Shown here: positions 35,852 to 44,477 of the stretch, one piece after another
How the letters are laid out: every line of letters begins with the position of its first letter
Position numbering within the stretch: the stretch's first letter is position 1
NCBI GenBank assembly: GCA_039964455.1
Contig: JBDVXK010000012.1
Location: 496,001 to 560,000 of the forward strand
Length of the DNA: 64,000 nucleotides
Direction: 5' to 3'
Origin: CALJFL01 sp039964455
Lineage (GTDB): Bacteria; Pseudomonadota; Gammaproteobacteria; Pseudomonadales; Halieaceae
The notes under the pieces: generated by a model
The model's input: only the letters and a program-made list of their open reading frames with translations
Databases searched by the model: none
What the model was told of the DNA's origin: nothing
Program-made: the position numbers and the translations under genes

Positions 35852-36593
35852 TGTGGTAAATGGCGCGGGCTATCTTATGCGCGGTGCGAAGATGCTCACT
35901 CACCCGGCACTGCGCTTATTTGTGCTGATCCCGCTATTGGTCAACATAGTCATTTTCGGCTCTCTCATCGGTCTCGGGCTGAGCTACCTGGTGGACATTG
36001 TCGATAGTTGGCTGAGTTGGATTCCCGGCTGGCTGGGGTTCATAGAATGGCTGCTATGGCCATTGATTGGTATAGCCGTGAGCCTGGTGACAGGCTACCT
36101 TTTTACGGCCGTCGCGCTGATCATCGCCTCACCCTTCAATGCGCTACTCGCCGAAAAAGCGGAAGAATTGGTGACCGGCAAACCGGTGGACTCGCTTGAG
36201 GGGTTCGGCGCCGCACTAATGGGAGTACCTCGCGGCATTGTCCGGGAACTGGCCAAGCTACTGTATTACGTGCCAATGGCGGCGTTTGTATTGCTGGTCA
36301 GCTTTATACCAGTGGCCAACGCCATCGCACCCTTTTTGTGGTTTCTGCTTGGCGCCTGGATGATGAGCATACAGTTCGTCGACTACCCCATGGACAATCA
36401 TCAACTGAGCTTTGCCGATGTAAAGGAAGCCGTCAGGCGGCGGCGTCTATCGAGTATGGGCTTTGGCGGGGTGGTTGCTTTGTGTGCCAGCATCCCCATC
36501 GTGAACTTCTTCGTGGTGCCTTCGGCGGTGGTAGGCGCCACACTGCTGTGGTGCGATGAACTGGCCGGGAGTTCGGACCCGGCCCGTTACTAG
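35841..36593 (+). CDS. cysZ: CysZ-like sulfate transporter (EI24 domain)
   Basis: 250-residue inner-membrane protein of the CysZ/EI24 family, with hydrophobic segments near 25-55, 65-105, 140-180 and 205-235 and the family phrases ASPFNALLAEKAEEL and FLWFLLGAWMMSIQFVDYPMDNH. E. coli CysZ imports sulfate for cysteine synthesis. GTG start at 35841. The stop overlaps that of rhlB tail to tail (CTAG). No cys genes are nearby. Confidence 0.88.
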   Translation: MEGNVVNGAGYLMRGAKMLTHPALRLFVLIPLLVNIVIFGSLIGLGLSYLVDIVDSWLSWIPGWLGFIEWLLWPLIGIAVSLVTGYLFTAVALIIASPFNALLAEKAEELVTGKPVDSLEGFGAALMGVPRGIVRELAKLLYYVPMAAFVLLVSFIPVANAIAPFLWFLLGAWMMSIQFVDYPMDNHQLSFADVKEAVRRRRLSSMGFGGVVALCASIPIVNFFVVPSAVVGATLLWCDELAGSSDPARY

Positions 36594-38014
36594 CCCAGCA
36601 ATTCCTTGGGCGGGTGGGTACATTCCAGTCGATCGCCCAGCAGAGCTTCGATATCCGGCAACAGAAAAGCATCGTCTTCACTGGCAAAACTGATTGAGGT
36701 ACCGGTAGCCCCGGCCCGTCCGGTACGGCCAATGCGGTGCACATAGTCCTCAGGGTCTTCGGGCAGGTTGTAATTCACCACGTGACTGATGCCATCCACA
36801 TGAATACCACGCCCGGCGACATCGGTAGCCACCAGCACTTTAATCTTGCCCTGCTTGAAGTCTTCCAGCGTGCGTGTGCGCTTGGCCTGGGGTACTTCAC
36901 CCGACAGGATTCCACAGGAAACACCCGACTTACGCAGCCGTTCGTGCAACCGCCTTACCTGGTCGCGCCGGTTGGCGAACACGATAACGCTGTTGGCATC
37001 CGGGCTGCGAATCAGGTTGTTGAGTACACGGTAGCGCTGTTCACTACTGACCAGGTAGACCTTCTGGTCAACACTGTCGGTGGCCACATGCTCGGGCTCA
37101 ATTTCAATGGTAATAGGCTCGTAGGTCCACTGTGCAGACAGGTTGATGATGTCCTGGGTGAAAGTCGCTGAAAATAGCAGCGTCTGTCTCTCTTCCTTTC
37201 GAGGCGTTGCCCGCACAATACGTTTTACCTGGGGGATGAACCCCATATCCAGCATGCGATCAGCTTCGTCCAGCACCAGAAATTCAACACGATCCAGAAA
37301 CAGGTCACGGCGACTCATGAAGTCCAACAAACGCCCCGGTGTTGCAACGACCAGATCAACCACCACATTGTTCAGCCGGTTGAGCTGCTTCTGGTAATCC
37401 ATGCCGCCTATCAGGGTGGCTACCTGCAGGCCGCTGTGCTTGGCCAAATCTTCCGCATCTGCGGCGATCTGCATGACCAGTTCGCGGGTAGGCGCAATCA
37501 CCAGGCCACGCGGCTCACCCAGAAAACGTTCGCCCTCGCCTGGGTTACACAACATGTCATTGAAAATTGTAATCAGAAAGGCTGCTGTTTTACCGGTACC
37601 CGTTTGGGCCTTACCAATAGCGTCGTGGCCCTGCAGGGTATGCGGCAGGATAGACGCCTGAATGGGTGAACAATATTTAAATCCAACATCTGCAACCGCG
37701 TGCATCAATTCGTCACGCAGACCCAGATCATGGAAGCGCGTTTGCCCTTCCTCTGGCTCTACCTGAAACTGATCCACAGACCAGGCTTGCTCGGACTTGG
37801 CAGCGCCACCGCGACGATTCTTCTTGCCAGACTTCCCACGGCTCTTATTCTCCGCGTCGCGCTCGCCACCCACATGCGCTTTACCGGCATTACTGTGGGG
37901 AGGAGAGTTTTGCTGGGCAGGGGCTTTGGCGGAGCCGTCTGTGGGCGCACTGCCCTTGCCGGCCAGGCGCCCTACGAAGTTCTTTATCAAGTTAATAATC
38001 CTGTGACTGGTCAA
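36590..38014 (-). CDS. rhlB: DEAD-box ATP-dependent RNA helicase RhlB
   Basis: 474 residues. A ~85-residue basic, glycine/serine-rich N-terminal extension precedes the helicase core: Q-motif region CSPIQASILP, AQTGTGKTAAF, APTRELV, ATPGRLLDF, DEADRMLDMGF, SAT, and HRIGRTGRAG. The PIQASILPHTLQGHDAIGKAQTGTGKT and FIPQVKRIV segments are RhlB-like. In E. coli RhlB works with RNase E in the degradosome. The basic extension at the N- rather than the C-terminus differs from E. coli but is seen in pseudomonad homologues. Confidence 0.9.
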   Translation of the reverse strand: MTSHRIINLIKNFVGRLAGKGSAPTDGSAKAPAQQNSPPHSNAGKAHVGGERDAENKSRGKSGKKNRRGGAAKSEQAWSVDQFQVEPEEGQTRFHDLGLRDELMHAVADVGFKYCSPIQASILPHTLQGHDAIGKAQTGTGKTAAFLITIFNDMLCNPGEGERFLGEPRGLVIAPTRELVMQIAADAEDLAKHSGLQVATLIGGMDYQKQLNRLNNVVVDLVVATPGRLLDFMSRRDLFLDRVEFLVLDEADRMLDMGFIPQVKRIVRATPRKEERQTLLFSATFTQDIINLSAQWTYEPITIEIEPEHVATDSVDQKVYLVSSEQRYRVLNNLIRSPDANSVIVFANRRDQVRRLHERLRKSGVSCGILSGEVPQAKRTRTLEDFKQGKIKVLVATDVAGRGIHVDGISHVVNYNLPEDPEDYVHRIGRTGRAGATGTSISFASEDDAFLLPDIEALLGDRLECTHPPKELLG

Positions 38015-38117
38015 AAAGCGCGCTAGTTTAGCATCTTTGGCCGGTCAAATGTGGCGGAACCACAGACAGTGGCAATAGGTCGCCCGACGAATGTCAGGCG
38101 ACCGGTGTAAATGGGGG

Positions 38118-38708
38118 TTAGTTCCTGGCCGGAAAGATCTTTGATAAATAGTAATCGGCACTGACAAAGCGACCGCCACCCGTGAATAACAAGCTCAGCA
38201 GCATCACCAGATAGGTGACCGCAAACTCGATACCGTTGTTCAGAATGACGAAGCTGCCCTTTTCGGTGAGCCAGCTGTAATTGCCATGCTCACGGAGAAT
38301 GTCCTTGGCCGCACCGAGGCGAACAGCCACGTCCTGGGCACTTGAATCGGCGATCGCGGCCCAGCCGCTATCCCAATGAACCGCAAAGATAGCCACCAGC
38401 ATGGTCACAATCAGCGGCACTGAAATCCAGCGCGTTGCCAGGCCTACCAATAACAGCAAGGCACCAATGGCCTCTGTGTACGCCGCCATATAGGCCAGAA
38501 GTGTTGGGAAAGGCAGTCCCAGACCCCAGTCGGGGTTACCGAACCAATCGATTGTGCTGTCAATATGCGACAACTTCTGGGTACCCGCCATCCAGAAAAC
38601 CGGCACCAGGTAAAGCCGCAGTGCCAGTGGTGCGAGACCATCGAGATACTGCAGTCGGGGAAAGATTGCGTTGTGTATGGTGTAATACAGGCCTACCAGT
38701 GCATTCAT
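38118..38708 (-). CDS. DoxX-family membrane protein
   Basis: 196 residues from the ATG at 38708, which has AAGGAAG upstream; a longer in-frame reading adds 17 unsupported residues. Four membrane helices (around 22-45, 72-105, 108-130, 155-180) and the DoxX pattern LRLYLVPVFWMAGTQKL ... YTEAIGALLLLVGLATR. A hydrophilic insertion (SGWAAIADSSAQDVAVRLGAAKDIL) lies between the last two helices. Function unassigned; relatives are linked to redox or respiratory roles. Confidence 0.85.
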   Translation of the reverse strand: MNALVGLYYTIHNAIFPRLQYLDGLAPLALRLYLVPVFWMAGTQKLSHIDSTIDWFGNPDWGLGLPFPTLLAYMAAYTEAIGALLLLVGLATRWISVPLIVTMLVAIFAVHWDSGWAAIADSSAQDVAVRLGAAKDILREHGNYSWLTEKGSFVILNNGIEFAVTYLVMLLSLLFTGGGRFVSADYYLSKIFPARN

Positions 38709-38777
38709 TATCGGACTTCCTTTGATTTCTTCTATTGCCTCTGACAGCGCCGCCGGCAAAAAGTTTTAACGGACGGC

Positions 38778-40199
38778 ATGATGCTAGCAGACAACTCCGG
38801 CATGGGGCGCCGTTTCGCGAAAGAAAGTCGCGCCCTTTTCGTTATCGCCTGGCCCATGTTTATTGCACAGTTGGCCCAGATGGGCACGGGTGTGGTCGAC
38901 ACCATTATGGCAGGGCGCTACAGCGCCACAGACCTTGCCGCCATCGCCATCGGCTACAACATCTGGCTACCGATCTACATACTCTTCGTTGGCGTCATGC
39001 TGGGCGCCACTGTGATCGTTGCCCAGGACTTCGGCGCAGGCCGAACAGAGCGCATACGAAACTACTTACCCCAGTCACTTTGGCTGGCACTTGTGCTCGG
39101 CCTTGTCGCAGCACCGCTATGCTACTTCGCACAGCCGCTACTGGCACTGCTGTCGCTGGACCCTCTCACCGAAAGTAAAAGCCTGGCCTATTTGCAGGCC
39201 ACCGCATTTGGCCTGCCCGCCGCTGCCATCTTCCAGGCATTGCGCTGTCACACCCAGGGCATCGGTATCATGCGCCCCTTTGCCATCGCCAGCGTCATCG
39301 GCTTTTTCGCCAATATTCCACTGAACTACGCCTTCATCTACGGCAAATGGGGCGCACCCGAGTTGGGAGCAGCAGGCTGTGGCTGGGCCACTGCTATTTC
39401 CATGTGGCTGGGGCCCATGCTGATATTCTTTTATATGACCCGTGCCGAGGCGCTCAAACCGTTTCTGCCTGAACTGCGTTGGCACCGACCCAACAGCAAG
39501 CTGATCAGGGAAATTGCGCTGCTGGGCCTGCCGATTGGCATGACGTTCTTTTTAGAGGTTGGGGTCTTCTCGATAATCTCGCTGCTTATCGCCACCCTGG
39601 GCAACGTGGCGATTGCCGCACACCAGATTGCTTTCAACATCTGGGATGTGGCCTACATGCCATTGATAAGCGTGGGCTCGGCGATGGCAACCCGAATAGG
39701 CCACGCAATAGGGGCCGGCGACAAACCGGCCGTCACACTGTCAGTGCAGGTTGGTACGGGCACGACAATGCTGATCGCTGTGGGCATTATGGCCGTGCTT
39801 CTGCTTATTCCCGACCTTATCGCCAGTGCCTACACCGAGGATGGCGCAATTCTGGCGCTTGCCCTCACCCTGATCCGTTTGGCCTGCCTGTTTATCCTCA
39901 TTGATGCCATACAGGTGATTGCTTCCTTTTGCCTGCGGGCCTTCAAGGACACCCGTTTTCCTTTTGTGGTGATGGGCATCACCTACTGGTTGATTACCTT
40001 GCCACTGGGCTACTGGCTTGGGGTTATTAAGACGGAAGATGCAACCGATGGCACGGTAGCGTTCTGGCAAGCTATGATTCTTGGCATCGCAATTACGGCG
40101 GTATTGGTCACCGTTCGCGTCTGGCGAACACTGCAGAAACCCTTGCCACTACCCGACCCTGACAGTGCAGAGGTCGCTGGCTCCGAGGGCGTTAACTAG
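38778..40199 (+). CDS. MATE-family multidrug efflux transporter (NorM-like)
   Basis: 473 residues with twelve membrane helices in two MatE repeats; it begins ESRALFVIAWPMFIAQLAQMGTGVVDTIMAGRYSATDLAAIAIG and the second repeat has HQIAFNIWDVAYMPLISVGSAMATRIGHAIGAG, as in NorM. These pumps export cationic drugs using sodium or protons. The substrate cannot be predicted. Its stop shares CTAG with the stop of moeB. Confidence 0.93.
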   Translation: MMLADNSGMGRRFAKESRALFVIAWPMFIAQLAQMGTGVVDTIMAGRYSATDLAAIAIGYNIWLPIYILFVGVMLGATVIVAQDFGAGRTERIRNYLPQSLWLALVLGLVAAPLCYFAQPLLALLSLDPLTESKSLAYLQATAFGLPAAAIFQALRCHTQGIGIMRPFAIASVIGFFANIPLNYAFIYGKWGAPELGAAGCGWATAISMWLGPMLIFFYMTRAEALKPFLPELRWHRPNSKLIREIALLGLPIGMTFFLEVGVFSIISLLIATLGNVAIAAHQIAFNIWDVAYMPLISVGSAMATRIGHAIGAGDKPAVTLSVQVGTGTTMLIAVGIMAVLLLIPDLIASAYTEDGAILALALTLIRLACLFILIDAIQVIASFCLRAFKDTRFPFVVMGITYWLITLPLGYWLGVIKTEDATDGTVAFWQAMILGIAITAVLVTVRVWRTLQKPLPLPDPDSAEVAGSEGVN

Positions 40200-40948
40200 G
40201 ACAGCGAGCCGCAATCCGGGCAGTCATCTCGGGGGGTGAGTGACAGCCGTCGAATCTCCAGGGTTAACAGATCCAGCACCAATAACTTCCCCGTTGAAGC
40301 TTCACCGAAATCAGCCAGCCACTTGATCGCCTCCAGCGCCTGCAGGGAACCCAATACACCGACGACTGGCGCGAGTACTCCGCTAGCACTGCAACTCAAT
40401 GCTGTGTCATCGCCCTCTTCCGTATAGAGGCAGCGATAACAGGGCCCGCCGCCTGCAGGATGAAATACCGCCAGCTGTCCTTCGGTGCGCACCGCTGCAG
40501 CTGAAACCAGGGGGATACCGGCCGCAATACAGGCCCGGTTCAGGGCAAACCTGATCGGATAGTTATCGGTCGCATCCACCACCAGGTCAATACCTTCCAA
40601 CCGCGCCGGCAAGTCTTCTTCAGACAAATGCTGCTCAACAACAGTGACTGTTACGTCGCGGTTCAAAGCAGTGACAGTGGCTTCTGCCGACTTCGCTTTA
40701 TTGACCCCGATATCTGCCTCGGCGTGAGCGATTTGTCGCTGCAAATTACTGCTTTCCACCTGGTCACCATCAACCAGCACCAGATTCCCCACCCCCGCTG
40801 CAGCCAGATACATTGCCACCGGACTGCCAAGGCCACCCAGGCCAACCACCATCACTGTTGCGGATAAAAGCTTTTCCTGACCGGTAACATCAAAGTCATG
40901 CAGCAAAATTTGCCGGCCGTAGCGCTGCAATTGCTCATCCGTCAGCAT
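40196..40948 (-). CDS. moeB: MoeB/ThiF-family adenylyltransferase
   Basis: E1-like enzyme that adenylates the C-terminus of a small sulfur carrier (MoaD in molybdopterin synthesis, or ThiS). 250 residues from the ATG at 40948. ATP site VMVVGLGGLGSPVAMYLAAAGVG, DGDQVESSNLQRQ and catalytic DATDNYPIRFALNRAC are present, as are two CxxC zinc pairs (CYRCL, CPDCGS). No rhodanese domain. Synteny with prmC-prfA-hemA as in Pseudomonas supports MoeB over ThiF. Confidence 0.9.
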   Translation of the reverse strand: MLTDEQLQRYGRQILLHDFDVTGQEKLLSATVMVVGLGGLGSPVAMYLAAAGVGNLVLVDGDQVESSNLQRQIAHAEADIGVNKAKSAEATVTALNRDVTVTVVEQHLSEEDLPARLEGIDLVVDATDNYPIRFALNRACIAAGIPLVSAAAVRTEGQLAVFHPAGGGPCYRCLYTEEGDDTALSCSASGVLAPVVGVLGSLQALEAIKWLADFGEASTGKLLVLDLLTLEIRRLSLTPRDDCPDCGSLS

Positions 40949-41771
40949 GCAGACATCCCCCGGTAATGCGCGGGTGACCACTGAGGTCGTTGCGAGTGGT
41001 CACAGCACCAAAGCCCGCCTCGCGTAAAAGCTCACGCACCGCGTCACCCTGCTGATAGCCGTGTTCCAGTAACAACCAGCCACCCGGGTTCAGGTGCGCA
41101 GGCGCCTGGCCTGCCAGCACGCGCAGGTCGCCAAGACCGTCGGGGCCCGCCGCCAGCGCGCTCACGGGTTCAAAACGCAGATCGCCCCGCTGCAAATGGG
41201 GGTCATCCTCTTCTATATAAGGCGGGTTACTGACAAGCAGGTCAAACTGAAAACCAGCCACCGCCCCAAACCAGTCCGACAACAGACAGTGCACATTACC
41301 CAAGGCCAGGCGCGAGGCATTACCGGCAGCAATTTCCACAGCACCTTCGCTACGATCAGCGGCAGTTACCTGCCAATCTGGCCGCTCACTCGCCAGCGCC
41401 AAAGCAATTGCACCAGACCCGGTACCCAGATCCAGAACGTCGGCATGATCAGGCAGGGCTAGCTCCAAAGCCCACGACACCAGTGTCTCGGTTTCAGGCC
41501 GGGGAATAAGCGTGTGCTCATCTACCGTGAGTGACAGAGACCAGAACTCGCGCTCACCAATCAGGTAGGCGACCGGCTGCCCGTCACGGCGCTGAGCCAG
41601 TAATTCCAGAAAGATTGATTGCTGCCGGGGTGAGGGTTCGCTCTCCGGCCAGCTGTAAAGATAGCTGCGCGGCTTATCCAGGGTGTGACACAAAAGTATT
41701 TCGGCATCGCGTCTGCCGCTGTCACCGGGCAGGGTCTTGGCCTCTTGCAACAGCTGCTGCACAGTGGCCAT
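40935..41771 (-). CDS. prmC: Release factor glutamine methyltransferase
   Basis: SAM-dependent enzyme methylating the GGQ glutamine of RF1 and RF2. 278 residues. SAM motif VLDLGTGSGAIALALA and catalytic NPPY (LLVSNPPYIEEDD) present, with an N-terminal helical substrate-binding domain. The ATG at 41771 follows the prfA stop by two bases; a GTG one codon upstream overlaps it. Overlaps moeB by 14 bases. Confidence 0.97.
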   Translation of the reverse strand: MATVQQLLQEAKTLPGDSGRRDAEILLCHTLDKPRSYLYSWPESEPSPRQQSIFLELLAQRRDGQPVAYLIGEREFWSLSLTVDEHTLIPRPETETLVSWALELALPDHADVLDLGTGSGAIALALASERPDWQVTAADRSEGAVEIAAGNASRLALGNVHCLLSDWFGAVAGFQFDLLVSNPPYIEEDDPHLQRGDLRFEPVSALAAGPDGLGDLRVLAGQAPAHLNPGGWLLLEHGYQQGDAVRELLREAGFGAVTTRNDLSGHPRITGGCLHADG

Positions 41772-41773
41772 CA

Positions 41774-42856
41774 CTACTCCGAGAGCGCCGCCAGCTGGTC
41801 CGCCTGATGCTCCTGCCGCAGAGGGCCGACGACAGCGTCAAGATCGCCTTCCATCACCTCGGCAAGTTTATACAGTGTCAGGTTGATGCGGTGATCTGTG
41901 AGGCGGCCCTGGGGGAAATTATACGTACGTATGCGATCTGACCGGTCACCTGTACCCACCAGGTTGCGACGTTCCTCAGCCTGCTCTGCCGCCTGCTTGT
42001 CCTGGGCACTGGTCATAAGCTTGGCCTGCAACAATGACATCGCTCGGGCTCGGTTCTTGTGCTGGGAACGCTCATCCTGACACTCCACCACAATGCCTGT
42101 GGGCAAGTGGGTCAGGCGAATCGCCGAATCAGTCTTGTTAACGTGCTGACCACCGGCACCCGACGCGCGGTAGGTATCTACCCGCAAGTCGGACTTGTTG
42201 ATCTCGATCTCTTCGACATCATCCGCTTCTGCCATCACCGCAACAGTACAGGCCGACGTATGGATACGGCCCTGGGATTCGGTTTCGGGGACGCGCTGCA
42301 CCCGATGAGCTCCGGACTCAAACTTGAGCTGGGCAAACACGTCTTTGCCTTCCACGCGGCTGATAATTTCTTTGTAACCGCCGTGCTCGCCAGGGCGCTC
42401 GGACAAGACTTCAATTTTCCAGCGCATCTTCTCGGCAAAGCGCGAGTACATACGAAAAAGATCACCCGAAAATATTGCCGCTTCATCGCCGCCTGTTCCG
42501 GCACGAATCTCCAGGAACACATTGTGAGAATCTCGCGCATCGCGGGGCAGCAACAGAGTTTGCAATTCCTGTTCCAGCTCGGCCTGCCGCTCACTACCGG
42601 ATTCTATTTCTTCCTTTGCCATTTCGCGCAGGTCGGCGTCGGCATCATCCAGCATCGAGCGCGCTTCTTCCAGGTCGGCCTGCACCTGCGAGAATTCCGC
42701 ATAGCAGCGCACCACCGACTCTAGTTCGGCGTACTCCCGCGACAGATCGCGAAAACGGTTTTGGTCAGCGATCGTCTCACTGTCACCTAGCAGCGCCGAG
42801 ACTTCCTCGTGCCTGTCGGTCAGGTTTTCCAGTTTAGTTAGCAAAGAGGCTTTCAT
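41774..42856 (-). CDS. prfA: Peptide chain release factor 1
   Basis: 360 residues, as in E. coli. The peptidyl-tRNA hydrolysis motif GGQ is in SGAGGQHVNKTDSAIRL and the stop-codon recognition tripeptide lies in the REIISRVEG/ RVPETES region. Recognises UAA and UAG. Start overlaps the hemA stop (ATGA) and is followed by its modifying enzyme prmC, the classical hemA-prfA-prmC order. Confidence 0.99.
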   Translation of the reverse strand: MKASLLTKLENLTDRHEEVSALLGDSETIADQNRFRDLSREYAELESVVRCYAEFSQVQADLEEARSMLDDADADLREMAKEEIESGSERQAELEQELQTLLLPRDARDSHNVFLEIRAGTGGDEAAIFSGDLFRMYSRFAEKMRWKIEVLSERPGEHGGYKEIISRVEGKDVFAQLKFESGAHRVQRVPETESQGRIHTSACTVAVMAEADDVEEIEINKSDLRVDTYRASGAGGQHVNKTDSAIRLTHLPTGIVVECQDERSQHKNRARAMSLLQAKLMTSAQDKQAAEQAEERRNLVGTGDRSDRIRTYNFPQGRLTDHRINLTLYKLAEVMEGDLDAVVGPLRQEHQADQLAALSE

Positions 42857-44229
42857 TGCAGCGTGCGGTCCCCGCGCTCGGTGCCGGCGTCATCCAGCTC
42901 ACCGGGTAATGCCGATTCGTCTTCGGTCGCTAAAGCACCCGCGCTTTCTTCCCCGCTGCCGTACTCAGGCAGGCCCAGAAGTCGGCGGGCATTGGCCAAT
43001 AAATCCTGCCTGCCTTCAATGCTGGCCTGCTTGAGTCCGGCCGTGGGCGCATGAATCAATTTATTAGTGATACCGCGAGACAATTGCGCAACGATCTGTT
43101 GCGGATCATCCCCCCTGGCTAGCGCTCGCAGAGCACGCTGCAACTCCTGTTCGCGAACACCGTCCGCGAGTGCACGATATTCCTTTACGGAGTCAACGGC
43201 ACCCAGACTTTTGATCTCATCAACAAATTCGCGCACGCCTGTTTCGATAATGACATCGGCTTTACTCGCCTCGCTCTGGCGATTGCGTAGATTCTGGTCA
43301 ACGATTTCTCGCAGGTCATCCACGCTATAAAGATATACATCGCGCAGCTCACCCACTTGCGATTCGATATCACGCGGCACGGCGATATCGACCATCAACA
43401 TAGGCCTATGCTTGCGCGCTTTTATCGCTTGCTCGACAGCGCCCTTGCCCAGAATCGGTAACTGGCTGGCGGTGGAGGTGATCACGATATCCGCCTGCAA
43501 CAGCTGCTCGGGAATCTCGGCCAATAACACGGCCTCAGCACCAAACTTCTGTGCCAGCTCTCGCGCACGGCCCAGCGTACGATTGGCAATCACAATGCGA
43601 TTGACCCCGGCTTCCACCAGGTGCCGCGCCACCAGTTCGATGGTCTCTCCTGCGCCCACCAAAAGTGCACTACAGCTATTCAACTCGGCGAAGATATGGC
43701 TGGCGACATCAACCGCGGCATAGGCCACCGACACGGGATTCTCGCCTATCGCGGTATCCGTTCTCACCCGCTTGGCAACCGCGAACACCCGCGGAAAAAT
43801 TCTTCCAAACTCGGAGCCAATGGTGCCACTCCCCTCAGCCACCGCGTAAGCGGACTTTAACTGACCGAAGATCTGTGGCTCACCCAACACCATCGAATCA
43901 AGGCCGGCCGCAACCTGAATAATGTGATGAAGCGCCTCGGCGTCTTCGAAGTGATAAGCAGCATCGCGTAATTCATCAGCAGACAGATGGTGATAATTGG
44001 CCATCCACTCCACTACCCGCTGCGCCTTTTCGGCGAGGGCCACACTATCGGGGGCAATTGCGTAAATTTCGGTGCGGTTACAGGTGGACAGAATCACCAC
44101 CTCGTCCAACTGGGCACTATCGAGGGCATCAACCAGCGCCTCATTGACCTGTTCAGGAGCAAACGCAACCCGCTCGCGCACTTCAACAGCGGCGGTGTTG
44201 TGGTTGATTCCCAGGGCAATCAGGTTCAT
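42853..44229 (-). CDS. hemA: Glutamyl-tRNA reductase
   Basis: First enzyme of C5-pathway tetrapyrrole synthesis: NADPH reduction of glutamyl-tRNA. 458 residues, ~40 longer than E. coli because of an acidic C-terminal tail (GSGEESAGALATEDESALP). Catalytic cysteine in ILSTCNRTEIYA, NADPH site LLVGAGETIELVARHL and a dimerisation domain are intact. Divergent from the TPR lipoprotein gene across 248 bases. Confidence 0.98.
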   Translation of the reverse strand: MNLIALGINHNTAAVEVRERVAFAPEQVNEALVDALDSAQLDEVVILSTCNRTEIYAIAPDSVALAEKAQRVVEWMANYHHLSADELRDAAYHFEDAEALHHIIQVAAGLDSMVLGEPQIFGQLKSAYAVAEGSGTIGSEFGRIFPRVFAVAKRVRTDTAIGENPVSVAYAAVDVASHIFAELNSCSALLVGAGETIELVARHLVEAGVNRIVIANRTLGRARELAQKFGAEAVLLAEIPEQLLQADIVITSTASQLPILGKGAVEQAIKARKHRPMLMVDIAVPRDIESQVGELRDVYLYSVDDLREIVDQNLRNRQSEASKADVIIETGVREFVDEIKSLGAVDSVKEYRALADGVREQELQRALRALARGDDPQQIVAQLSRGITNKLIHAPTAGLKQASIEGRQDLLANARRLLGLPEYGSGEESAGALATEDESALPGELDDAGTERGDRTLQ

Positions 44230-44477
44230 CGCGTGGTTTTTTCACTCCCCACAGGGTCTGGTTAGGCTGGCGGATTCGCTTCAGAGGCCGCGCAAGATAG
44301 CACATTTGGCAAAAATCATTATGGATTTTAACAAGTTAGCGGGGAAATGACATTGCACCATAAGGCCGGGTATTCGAGCTCTCACCTTGCTGCAGACTGC
44401 ATCCATGTAGGTTTCACCCGATGAGTGTGTCATCATTACCAGCGATTTAGCCAGATTTGACCCCCTGATTACTTAAC